Shown here piece by piece: positions 8,001-15,600 of a DNA stretch of 21,811 bases. Each line of letters begins with the position of its first letter. The stretch's first letter is position 1. This stretch comes from CAYRIY01 sp964424335 (GTDB lineage: Bacteria; Bacillota; Limnochordia; DTU080; RSA5). The notes beneath the pieces are model-generated. The model was not told the DNA's origin and did no database searches. It worked only from the letters and a program-made list of their open reading frames with translations. Both the position numbers and the translations under genes were made by a program. The stretch lies in the NCBI GenBank assembly GCA_964424335.1, contig CAYRIY010000060.1, positions 1-21,811 of the forward strand. The letters are read 5' to 3'.

Positions 8001-9227
8001 TCCCACGCTGATCGCAAGGCCGCCGAGGCTCATCAAGTTGAGCGTGACGCCGGCGAAGTACAAGGCGGTCCCCACGCCGACCAACGACAAAGGGATGGCG
8101 ACGGCAATGACGAGGAGCGACGTCACACTCCTCAGGAAGAAGAAGAGGACGGCGACGGCGAGCGCGCCGCCGATCAGCGCCGACGTAGCCACGTTGCGCA
8201 GCGAATCTCGAATCAGTTCGGCTTGGTCGGTGATGACGTCAAAGGTGAGCCCTGTGTCTCCGGTGCGTTGTATGGCGCTTGCCTCGGCCCGGATTCGGTC
8301 TGCCACGGTTACGGTGTTGGCGCCTGAGGCTTTGAGCACGCGGAGCAGCACTGCTTCGCTGCCATTGATCCGAGTAGCCCCGGCCTCGGGCGTCCTCTCG
8401 ACGCCTACGTCCGCCACTTCTCGGAGCTGCACCGGAAGGGATTGCCCGAGCCCAAAGAGTCCGAGCGCCGGGCTCTGGGTGGCTTGCCGCTGGGCGATGG
8501 GTTGGCTCCGCAGGTCGTCCAGTGTGAGGATTTGCCGTCCCGCCCGCACTTGATACCGTTGGCCGTCCTCGGTGATCGCTCCGGCCGGCACGACGGTGTT
8601 TTGGAAACGAAGGATCTGGTAGAGGAGCGTCGGCGTCACGTTATGCGCCTGCAATGCATCCGAATCGTAGCGGACGGAGATTTCCTCGTGCGCGCCGCCG
8701 AGTATCTCGACCGAAGCGACGCCGGGAAGGCCTTGAAGTCGGGGGAGGACGTACTGCTCAACCTGGCGCGTGAGCTCGACGATGTCGCCTGTTCCGGAGA
8801 CGGAGACAATCATGAGCGGCCATTGAGACGGATCCGTTTGCATGACGATCGGCGCGGTCGCTTCCGTGGGGAACAGCGGCGCCACGGTGTTTAGGCTTGT
8901 CTGGAGATCGCGCATGGAGGCGTCCATGTTCGATCCCCATTCGAAGTCGACGAGGACCAGGGAGACGTTCTCCATGCTCATCGAGCGAATCCTCTGGATG
9001 CCCGATACGCCCGAGACCGCGTCTTCGATTGGCGCTGTGAGGGTCGTTTCGATTGTTGCAGGATCTGCGCCCGGGGAGACGACGGCTATTGCGGCGATGG
9101 GCAGTTCGAGGTTTGGCAGCAGGTCGAGGCCGATGTTTTGAAACGCAATCGCCGAAAGGAGGAGAAATGCAAAGACACACATGGTGACTCCGACCGGCCG
9201 ACCTACGGCGAGGCGTGTCAACTTCAT
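5064..9227 (-). CDS. RND-family efflux permease with C-terminal exported-domain fusion
   Basis: The first 1060 or so residues are a complete RND permease of the HAE1/SwrC-like type, a proton-driven exporter of hydrophobic compounds. TM1 begins in the RPVGVTMCVF region and two large extracytoplasmic loops follow TM1 and TM7. The TM4 motif GMLVDNAIVVLEN carries Asp413-Asn414. TM10 carries GISVNNGIVMIDY with Asn982-Asn983 where AcrB has a Lys, a pattern familiar in this subfamily. The ATG at 9227 has GGAGG ten bases upstream. After TM12 the frame continues for another 320 residues. A hydrophobic stretch near 1078-1095 ends in an AxA-like site, followed by about 290 residues rich in alternating beta pattern and a final Phe. 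An internal Met at residue 1068 has no Shine-Dalgarno, so a fusion is more likely than a second start. The gene lies 49 bp after a LolA-like gene and is probably in its operon. Confidence 0.92.
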   Translation of the reverse strand: MKLTRLAVGRPVGVTMCVFAFLLLSAIAFQNIGLDLLPNLELPIAAIAVVSPGADPATIETTLTAPIEDAVSGVSGIQRIRSMSMENVSLVLVDFEWGSNMDASMRDLQTSLNTVAPLFPTEATAPIVMQTDPSQWPLMIVSVSGTGDIVELTRQVEQYVLPRLQGLPGVASVEILGGAHEEISVRYDSDALQAHNVTPTLLYQILRFQNTVVPAGAITEDGQRYQVRAGRQILTLDDLRSQPIAQRQATQSPALGLFGLGQSLPVQLREVADVGVERTPEAGATRINGSEAVLLRVLKASGANTVTVADRIRAEASAIQRTGDTGLTFDVITDQAELIRDSLRNVATSALIGGALAVAVLFFFLRSVTSLLVIAVAIPLSLVGVGTALYFAGVTLNLMSLGGLAISVGMLVDNAIVVLENMARHRALGKTASEAAADGGSEVGAAIVAATLTSLVVFIPLTFVKDLTGQLFKDLALTVSASLTISLIVALTVVPAAYARWEGRRKGVRHHRRSAAFESPVSIPPGLPEAAATSIGLVELPADAPASNQASMSALQRFYARTLRAWLARRWLGPIVAGLMVVALIVLPLGHPWTFLPEMDGGLITVSLSLPPGSPLSETLEVVQAYEQAIEKIPDVKTVLAAVGDQGSQTVLSLVQLLGAHEASLTLVLAPHSERAMSANEIAHEISRIRIREDVSVTVHADRTAAALGDDYFPGVTLHLTGPDLDSLRSASETIVARLENIPGLSKVATSLGDPQPELLFRVTDRSFQGILAGGEPLTAGQVGLALRNHMTGMVATHIVHEGARLPVVLRPGSDEVDTSGALQEFRVPGAALGGAGARPILGRIADTVEIEGPVTVDRLNRQRLLTIRAELDGIGLAQGRALVVQALEGITLPPGVSAEIGGIHRVIDETVSQMAAVLLIGVLLVYAVMATQFESLKQPLILMLTVPLALVGAVAALRLVGQPFSVPAAIGLIVLVGISVNNGIVMIDYINRLRKEGFSPLEAVVQGSVVRLRPILMTAVTTFLGLIPLALSRGQGSEFQLPLAIALIGGLVTSTTLTLFVLPSILMITTSRRSLRPVLTLLALCAIVALAAPGDARASESVWSHDAMVGAIVSDHDSPTYLLGAGTGANFGAARLSASVAGGIEARAPLVIGLQSSLQVPATSDRVELFASADVWLRPAPAHESTIWVGWAGAESHGRLGLAHSAGVRTVHPWSGRVPLSDVGTWEASFHLEEPPGTSIAWDRDLHVWFTENQPPRWLLMNGVTARAEDVIQARARAGLLLQSGKYVPLFVIDTLVTLLPRGEVELTIGPHSGAVPLGWPAFGVGYRGRIGGFDVTSRAELGAAQSGFKRRGYVAVQRFGNPYALQFAWTEMDSVTGTVSLHISF

Positions 9228-9276
9228 CGATGGCTAACCTCCGCTTGATGACGATCCAGCACTAAATCCGGGCTTT

Positions 9277-10119
9277 TTAAGGAAAGGATCGCTCGATGAC
9301 GCCTGGAGGTAGGCGACGTAGCTCCGCAGCTTGGAGGCTTTGGTTGATTTGGATGTCCCGCGCTATTGCCGAGAAGTTGACGGCGCCCTTGGCGTTCAAG
9401 GTTTGAAACTGCGTGACCAACCATTTGCTGGTATCGACCAAAAGGAGGTACGTCTGGTCTCCTCCCTTGCTCTTTGCCTGGACCGTGACAAGATCAGGGT
9501 TGGCCTCATCGACGATCGTGAGGTCAAATCGATCTTGCGGCGGAAGGGTGAACAGGTCTTCGGGTGTGGCAAAGGGGAGCGCCGACTGATCCTCGAGCGT
9601 CTCGTCGAGCGGCAGGCGCGCCGCCTCGCCGCTCACAGGGATGTACTGGGTGAACATGTTGTTTTCAGAATCCAAAATCCAGATGACTCCGGAGAGGTAG
9701 TCCGGTTTGTTCCACGTCGCCCTCACGAGGTCGGGAAAGATGGCGGCGAGTCGAACCTCGCCTTCCATGCGTGAGCCGTCCCGCTCAGACACTTGGACGA
9801 AGGAGACCGTGGCCGACACATCGCGCACATCTTGAATGCGGGCGCTTAAGGTGTCCGCAATCTGCTCTACGGAGAGCGGCTCCGAGGAAGCGTCGGGAAC
9901 TTGCTCTACAGAGATCGGATCCGCAGTGTCCGCATTCTGCTCTACAGAGATTGGATCCGAAGAGGGGTGCGCGATCGTTTTGGGCGCGATGTGCGCGAAA
10001 AGCGAGAGGGTCAGCGTCAAAATCAGTATTGAACAGGCGAAGGGCCGGCTTCGGGCGGCGCCAGCCAGTGCGGAAAGGCGCATGCGAAATCTCGGGTCGG
10101 CGGGGGGGGTGACTTCCAT
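9277..10119 (-). CDS. LolA-like exported (lipo)protein-carrier-fold protein
   Basis: This 280-residue protein has a basic N-terminus and one hydrophobic segment (about 25-45) acting as signal peptide or anchor. A repeat-bearing linker follows, then a domain that reads like the LolA/LppX half-barrel: IADTLSARIQDVRDVSATVSF, then EGEVRLAAIFPDLVRATW, and later strands such as TYLLLVDTSKWLVTQFQTL. In Gram-negatives LolA carries lipoproteins across the periplasm. In Bacilli, related proteins are usually annotated as outer-membrane lipoprotein-sorting proteins without a demonstrated role. The ATG at 10119 follows GGAGG by 11 bases, and no inner start has a binding site. It is followed at 49 bp by the RND gene, which suggests the two act together at the outer face of the membrane. 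The fold call is moderate to good; the cargo is unknown. Confidence 0.75.
   Translation of the reverse strand: MEVTPPADPRFRMRLSALAGAARSRPFACSILILTLTLSLFAHIAPKTIAHPSSDPISVEQNADTADPISVEQVPDASSEPLSVEQIADTLSARIQDVRDVSATVSFVQVSERDGSRMEGEVRLAAIFPDLVRATWNKPDYLSGVIWILDSENNMFTQYIPVSGEAARLPLDETLEDQSALPFATPEDLFTLPPQDRFDLTIVDEANPDLVTVQAKSKGGDQTYLLLVDTSKWLVTQFQTLNAKGAVNFSAIARDIQINQSLQAAELRRLPPGVIERSFP
9863..9960 (-). repeat. Three in-frame repeats encoding PxSVEQ units
   Basis: The element TGCTCTAC, followed by a GAGA..GG.TCCG core, occurs at 9863, 9902 and 9938, with spacings of 39 and 36 bp, whole codons in both cases. On the minus strand it encodes PISVEQ, PISVEQ and PLSVEQ units separated by short acidic linkers. 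They lie between the signal or anchor segment and the LolA-like domain and probably form an extended spacer. The unequal spacing suggests recent slippage or unequal recombination that kept the frame. Confidence 0.8.
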
Positions 10120-10336
10120 CCAGTTACAATCCTCCGGATCCAGCGATTAACTCGATTTTGGAAGACTTCTGGTTGATGTTGGGTTCTCCTGCATGAAGTT
10201 AACGCCACAGCGCCGCCGATGGTCTTTTGGCGTCCGCTTAGGCATATGCATTGATCGTTCTCCACGTCCGGGCGCGAGGTGTCGAAGGACATCGCTTGAA
10301 GGGCCTTTGGTCGATCTTTTAAAAGGGGTGAGGTCT

Positions 10337-11092
10337 TTGGGCGCTCTTGATGGGAAAGTGGCGATCATCACCGGCTCGAGCCGCGGCATCGGCCGGGCGG
10401 TCGCTCTTTGTTTTGCCGAGGAAGGAGCAAGCGTCGTCGTCAACTACTCTCGTTCCCAGGAGCAGGCGGAGGCGGTCGTTCGCACGATCCGGGAACGAGG
10501 CGGCAACGCGATCGCGGTCCGGGCCGACGTCGCCGTTTCCGATGACGTGCGGGCGATGGTGCGCGAAACGGTCGATCTTTGGGGAAGAATCGACATACTG
10601 ATGAACAATGCAGGCATCGCGGCGGACGGCCCGGCGGAGGAGATGTCTGAAGACGATTGGGACCGAGTGGTCGACGTAAGTCTAAAGGGGACGTTCTTGT
10701 GCACGCAGGCCGTGGCGCCGATCATGCGCCGGCAAAAGAGCGGCAAGGTGATCAACGTGTCGGCGGCTTCGGCCATACGGGGGCGTATGAACGGTGTGAA
10801 CTTTTGCGCCGCCAAAGGCGGAGTCATCGCGCTCACCAAATGTTTTGCGCGCGAGCTGGCTCCGCACGTTCAAGTGAACTGTTTTTTGCCCGGATTTACG
10901 GAGACGGAGGACGTGGTGGAGCGCTTTGGGCTGCGAGACCCTAAGGTGCGCGCGGAGCTCGTCAAGGAGATCCCGCTCGGAAGGTTGGCGAAGGCAGAGG
11001 AGATGGCAAGAGGCGCTCTGTTCCTCGCCTCTTCGGACAGCGACCTGATGACGGGTCAACTTTTGATGATCAATGGCGGCTCCTACATGTAA
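10337..11092 (+). CDS. FabG-like short-chain dehydrogenase with degenerate active site
   Basis: This is a 251-residue classical SDR by length and fold. The dinucleotide-binding TGSSRGIG (12-19), an acidic strand end (RADV) and NNAG (90-93) are intact, and the C-terminus keeps the PG and GG motifs. The catalytic tetrad is not intact. Counting from E. coli FabG, where Asn, Ser and Tyr are spaced 28 and 13 residues apart, the same spacing here gives Ser115, Ala143 and Phe156; only Lys160 remains (FCAAK instead of YxxxK). It may bind NAD(P) without normal oxidoreductase activity. The TTG at 10337 is chosen because AAAAGGGGTGA precedes it by about five bases and gives the usual SDR N-terminus MGALDGKVAIITG; a GTG at 10328 is an alternative. 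It diverges from the LolA-RND unit, with no pathway partner beside it. Confidence 0.9.
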   Translation: MGALDGKVAIITGSSRGIGRAVALCFAEEGASVVVNYSRSQEQAEAVVRTIRERGGNAIAVRADVAVSDDVRAMVRETVDLWGRIDILMNNAGIAADGPAEEMSEDDWDRVVDVSLKGTFLCTQAVAPIMRRQKSGKVINVSAASAIRGRMNGVNFCAAKGGVIALTKCFARELAPHVQVNCFLPGFTETEDVVERFGLRDPKVRAELVKEIPLGRLAKAEEMARGALFLASSDSDLMTGQLLMINGGSYM

Positions 11093-11114
11093 AAGATTCC
11101 AGCGCCTCGGGGTC

Positions 11115-11144
11115 TTGACGACCGTACGTACGTTCGTCTAAAAT
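11115..11144 (+). promoter_or_regulatory. Sigma-A-type promoter of the mutagenesis cassette
   Basis: TTGACG (11115-11120) and TAAAAT (11139-11144) are separated by 18 bp, close to the vegetative consensus. The pair lies 43 bp upstream of the imuB-like start and is bracketed by two LexA-type boxes, so SOS control is expected. Confidence 0.75.
11123..11136. promoter_or_regulatory. Near-consensus LexA box in the promoter spacer
   Basis: CGTACGTACGTTCG differs by one base from CGAAC-N4-GTTCG and lies between the -35 and -10 elements. LexA bound here would block RNA polymerase directly. It is a weaker call than the perfect box 10 bp downstream. Confidence 0.55.
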
Positions 11145-11145
11145 A

Positions 11146-11159
11146 CGAACACGCGTTCG
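11146..11159. promoter_or_regulatory. Perfect Gram-positive LexA (DinR) box
   Basis: CGAACACGCGTTCG is an exact match to the Bacillus-type SOS operator CGAACRNRYGTTYG. It begins two bases after the -10 hexamer, where it would cover the transcription start, and is followed by imuB, a small associated gene and dnaE2. Known biology of LexA supports repression that is lifted after DNA damage. Confidence 0.92.
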
Positions 11160-11187
11160 GTTTCTCGGCGCGTTGGAGGTAGTCGTC

Positions 11188-12423
11188 ATGATTAAGTCCG
11201 ACCGACTCGTCGCGTGTGTTCGCATTCCTGAGCTGCCCATTCAAGCAGAGATTGCCCGCCGTCCCTACTTGGCCGACCTACCTTTCGTCGTCGGTTCCGT
11301 CCCTTCAAGCGGTGGGAGCGGCGGAGCGGGGACGGTGGGGTGGTGTTCCAAAAAAGCTCGCAATGCGGGGATCCGCCCCGGGATGCCCATGCGGGAAGTG
11401 CCTGCCGTCTGCAGGGAAGCGATGGCGCTCTCCCCTGATTTCGACTATTACGCCCAGATTCAAGACGCAATGCTCGATGCCCTCGAAGCGTGGGCTCCCG
11501 TCGTCGAAGAGGGCGATAACGGCTCGGCCTACATCGACCTTACCGGCATGGATCGCCTCTATCCCGATCGCGCGGATCTGCTCGCCCAGTTGGCATCGGC
11601 CGTCTCTAAAGCGACGCAAACGATGCGGGCGAGCGCCGCAGCCGGGCCAAACAAGTTTGTCGCCCACATGGCCGCCCTTGGAAACAAAGCTTTGAGAGGG
11701 CCCTTTCCGATCGTTACGCCTTCGGTTGCCCAAGCGTTTTTGGCGCCTTTTCCCGTCCACACGCTACCAATAAGCGATGAAGCAAAGCGGCGCCTCTCCC
11801 TTTTCGGCCTCGAAACGCTAGGGCAGATCGCGGCTTTGAGCGCATGTGCCATGGAATCCCAGTTTGGGCCTGAGGGCAGACACGCTTGGGAGCTGGCCTG
11901 CGGCATCGACCGGGATCCGGTCGTGGCCCGCCGCCCGTTCCGACCGATCGTGGCTGCGATCGCTTTTCCGGTTCCCACGGTCGATTGGGCGAGCTTTTGG
12001 ATTGCTCTTGGCCGGCTGATCTCGAGCGTGTGGCAACGAAAGGAGCGCAGGCAAAGGACGGTGCGCCAAGTTGAGCTCTCCGCCCGCACAGATGAAGACG
12101 ACGTATGGGAACGATCTGTAACCTTTCACGAGCCGATCGGGGATCGAAACCGTTTGGAGGCCGCGCTGCGGCGCCGTCTCGAAGGCTCCGCTTTTCCGGG
12201 CGCCGTCGTCTCGATTACACTCAAGGTCACTGCTTTGGGAGGCACTTTTGTGGGCCAGGAGACGCTCTTCGCGGACGGCGCCCAAAGGTTGAAAAGGATC
12301 AAAGAGGCGATCTCAAAAGTGAAGGTCCGGCATGGAACGACGGGACTTTATCGCATCGCGGAGGTGGAGCCGTGGTCAAGAATTCCAGAGCGCCGATACG
12401 CGCTCATCGACTTCGAACCTTAA
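11188..12423 (+). CDS. imuB: ImuB-type Y-family polymerase homologue
   Basis: This 411-residue member of the DinB/UmuC superfamily is the accessory protein of the SOS mutasome; it bridges the beta clamp and the DnaE2 polymerase in translesion synthesis. Palm, finger and little-finger regions are recognisable (SAYIDLTG 113-120, AAGPNKFVAHMAA near 151-163, LFGLETLGQIAAL near 205-217). The usual acidic metal ligands are absent. The N-terminal strand reads VACVRIPELPIQAE without the LDMDAFF aspartates, and the SIDE motif is replaced by DNGSAY. Both changes fit ImuB rather than an active DinB. QETLF (357-361) is a plausible beta-clamp peptide, and the end (SRIPERRYALIDFEP) matches ImuB tails. The ATG at 11188 has GGAGG eight bases upstream. 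It is controlled by the LexA-box promoter, and the next gene starts inside its 3' end. Confidence 0.9.
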   Translation: MIKSDRLVACVRIPELPIQAEIARRPYLADLPFVVGSVPSSGGSGGAGTVGWCSKKARNAGIRPGMPMREVPAVCREAMALSPDFDYYAQIQDAMLDALEAWAPVVEEGDNGSAYIDLTGMDRLYPDRADLLAQLASAVSKATQTMRASAAAGPNKFVAHMAALGNKALRGPFPIVTPSVAQAFLAPFPVHTLPISDEAKRRLSLFGLETLGQIAALSACAMESQFGPEGRHAWELACGIDRDPVVARRPFRPIVAAIAFPVPTVDWASFWIALGRLISSVWQRKERRQRTVRQVELSARTDEDDVWERSVTFHEPIGDRNRLEAALRRRLEGSAFPGAVVSITLKVTALGGTFVGQETLFADGAQRLKRIKEAISKVKVRHGTTGLYRIAEVEPWSRIPERRYALIDFEP

Positions 12424-12662
12424 ACCGCCCTCAACCTCTCGAAGTCGTCTCAAACGAAAAGGGAGAGCCAAAAGCCGTCCGAGTCGGGACAAGGGTGCGG
12501 AGCATCGAGCGGATCAAAGACCGCTGGCGCATCGATGACGAGTGGTGGCGAGAGCCCATCCACCGCATGTACTTCATGGTCGAGTACGCGGACGGGATCC
12601 AAGAGACGCTTTATCAAGACTTGGTGGATCAAGCTTGGTATCGCCAGCGGGAGTGGCATTAA
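12372..12662 (+). CDS. Small ImuB-associated protein (DUF6504-like)
   Basis: The 96-residue product overlaps the 3' end of imuB by 52 nt in another frame. The GTG at 12372 follows a strong GGAGG (12360-12364) by seven bases. The basic N-terminal third leads into a compact domain with WRIDDEWWREPIHRMYFMVEY, then DGIQETLYQDLVDQAWY and a final RQREWH. The WxxDDEWWR...R..F.V...DG pattern resembles DUF6504, small domains found next to or fused at the C-terminus of ImuB and DnaE2 loci in other phyla. No enzyme motif is present; an RNA/DNA- or partner-binding adaptor is the natural guess. Translation is probably coupled to imuB, and dnaE2 starts 12-30 bp downstream. Coding is well supported; the family name is a motif-level judgement. 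Confidence 0.8.
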   Translation: MVKNSRAPIRAHRLRTLNRPQPLEVVSNEKGEPKAVRVGTRVRSIERIKDRWRIDDEWWREPIHRMYFMVEYADGIQETLYQDLVDQAWYRQREWH

Positions 12663-12674
12663 CTCAAAAGCTCG

Positions 12675-15600
12675 ATGGGTGGTTATAGGGCCATGTACGC
12701 CGAACTGCACTGTCATTCGGCCTACTCCTTTTTGGACGGGGCTTCGCTGCCGGAAGAGCTCGTCTTTCAAGCGCATCGCCACGGTATGAAGGCGCTTGCG
12801 CTTACGGATCACAACGGCCTTTACGGGTCGATGGAGTTTGCCAAGATCGCAAAAGCGTGGGAACTGCAGCCGATTACGGGAGCAGAAATCACGCTGGAGA
12901 CGAAAGGGGGCACGGAGACAGATCTCACCTTGCTCGTCGAGGATTCTCAAGGCTACGCCAATCTTTGCAGGCTCCTTAGCGAAGGGCATTTAGCCGGCTC
13001 CAAGGGCGAGCCTAAAATTCGAGCGGATCGCTTGCACGCTCTAAGCAAGGGGCTGATCATTCTTACCGGTTGCTGCAAGGGCGAGCTGGCCCGATTGGCC
13101 GACCAGGGCCGCTTTGAGGAAGCGCTCCGAGCGGCTGAGGGATACCGGGAGGCATTTGGCCGGGAAAACGTCTGGATCGAGCTCCAGCAAAACCTTGTTC
13201 GAGGCGACACGCGCCGCATCCGCGCTTTGGTCGAGATCGCCAAACGACTCGAACTTGGGATCGTCGCCACCAACAACGTCCATTACCACGTGCGCGAGCG
13301 CCACCGGCTTCAAGACGTCCTCGTCGCGATTCGAAACCGCACGTCCCTTGACGCCTGTCATCAACAGAGGCGGCCCAACTCGGAGTTTTACCTCAAGAGC
13401 CCAAAGGAAATGGCGGCGCTCTTTGCCGAGTTGCCGGAGGCGATCCGGGCGACCGAATTGATCAGTGAGCGCTGCCAAGGGTTTGATCTGACGCAAGACG
13501 TCGGTTACGCCTTTCCCGATTTTAGCACGGACCGCAAAGGGGAGAAGGCGGACGACGCGCTTGCCCGCGTTTGCCGGGCGGCGCTTGCGGAGCGGTACCG
13601 GGATTCACCCTTGCGTGAGCTTGCCGAGGAGCGCTTGGAGAAAGAGTTGCGCCTTGTAAGCCGTCACGGTCTTTCGGGGTTTTTCTTGGTCTATCGGGAC
13701 CTGCTTGAGCTCGCTGAGGAGGTCGCCAACGAAGTGCGCGGCCCAAGCGAAGCGCGCAAATTAGCCCATCTGCCGCCGGGCCGCGGGCGCGGGAGCTCCG
13801 TCAGTTCGCTCGTGTGCTACTTGATCGGCCTTTCTCACGTCGACCCGGTAAAAAACAACCTCTCCATCGATCGCTTCCTCAATGAGGAGCTCCAGGTAAT
13901 CCCCGACATCGATCTCGACTTTGCCCGGGATATCCGGGAGGCTTTGATTCAGCGGGTGTATCAACATTACGGCCAAGATTACGCCGCATTGGTCTGTTCC
14001 TTCGTGACCTACCGGCTGCGCAGCGCCGTCCGGGACGTCGGCAAGGCGCTCGGCCTGCCTCCGGCGGAGCTCGACCGGTTGGCGCGCCTGAGCGAGCGGG
14101 CGGAGAGCTCCGAGCTCGAAGGGGCAATGCGCGCCCTGCCTGAGTTTGGCGAGCGGGCGGACGCGCCCCTTTGGCGCGACCTCATTGCGCTTTCCAAGGA
14201 GATTTCAGGCTTTCCCAGGCACGTTTCGCAACACGTGGGCGGGATGATCATCTCCTCCCGTCCGCTCGTGGAGTGCGTTCCGCTCGAAAAAGCGCGGATG
14301 CCGGGTCGGGTCGTCTGTCAGTGGGACAAGGATTCGTGCGAGGACGCGCGCTTTATCAAGGTCGACTTCTTGGCTTTAGGCATGCTCTCCCTCGTCGAGG
14401 AGTGCGTCGAGCACATTGCAGCGAGCCGGGGAGAGATCGTCGACTTGAGCAGGATCTCGTTTCAGGATGAAAAGGTGTACGACCAGATCTGCGAAGGGGA
14501 TACCGTCGGCGTCTTTCAGATCGAAAGCCGGGCCCAGATCCAGATGCTTCCAAGGACGCGGCCCCGCAACCTCGAGGAACTCGCCATCGAGGTCGCGATC
14601 ATCAGGCCCGGGCCGATCGTGGGTGGCGCGGTGCACCCTTACGTGAGCAGGCGAATGCAGCAACGGGAGGCGGCAAAGAGGGGGGAGGCGTTTGTCGTGC
14701 CGTACGATCACCCGCTGCTCGAGCCCGCGCTCAAAGAGACGCTCGGCGTCATCCTCTATCAGGACCAGGTCTTGCAAGTGGCCGTGGAGCTCGCAGGTTT
14801 TACGCCGGGCCAGGCGGAGTCGCTTCGCAGAGCCCTCGGTCGCAAGCGCTCCCGCGAGGCGGTCTTGGAGCTGCGGGACGCGTTTCGTATGGGGGCGCGT
14901 AAAAAAGGCGTGCCCGACGAGGTCTCCGATCTGGTCTTTGACAAGATCCTCGCCTTTTCGCAGTTTGGATTCCCTAAATCGCACTCGTTCGCCTTTGCCG
15001 TCTTGGCCTACCAATCGGCGTGGCTTCGCCTGTACTACCCGGCGGAGTATGCGGCGGCGATCTTTAACAGTCAGCCCATGGGATTTTACCCGCCGCACGT
15101 GCTCGTCCGGGACGCCATGCGCCATGGCGTGCGCATTCTGCCGCCCGATGTGAACGAAAGCGACGTAAAGTGTACGGCGACCTCCGACACCGTGAGGATC
15201 GGATTAAACTACGTCAAGGGGCTCGGAACCAAGGTCGCCCAGGCGATCGTCGAGGAGCGCAAGGCGAGGGGAGCCTTCAAGTCCTTGGACGACCTGGTCC
15301 GAAGGGTCGACCTGCCGCGTCCCAAAGTAGAGGCACTCATTGCGTCGGGAGCGGGCGAGAGCTGGGGAATGAAAAGGCGCGAGCTCTTGTGGGAGCTTGG
15401 CCTTACGATCCAGGCGGAGCGGGTCGCAACGGATGCGGTCGAGAGCCGACCCGTCCGGCAGATGCGGCTCCCACTTTCGTTGCCGCGCTATCCGGTGACG
15501 CTGCCCGATATGGATCCTTGGGACGTGGTTGTGAGCGATTACGCCGCTACGGGCCTTTCAACCCGGGAGCATCTGATCTCTTTGCTGCGGCCCAACATGC

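Noticed and set aside
6339..8553. Long plus-strand frames opposite the RND permease
   Set aside because: They are antisense shadows in a GC-rich gene, low in information and without ribosome binding sites.
11188..12423. Active DNA polymerase IV (DinB)
   Set aside because: The metal-binding acidic residues of both palm motifs are missing, and the gene is linked to dnaE2 as ImuB genes are.
14376..15125. 249-codon minus-strand frame inside dnaE2
   Set aside because: It falls wholly within conserved polymerase motifs on the other strand and has no recognisable product.
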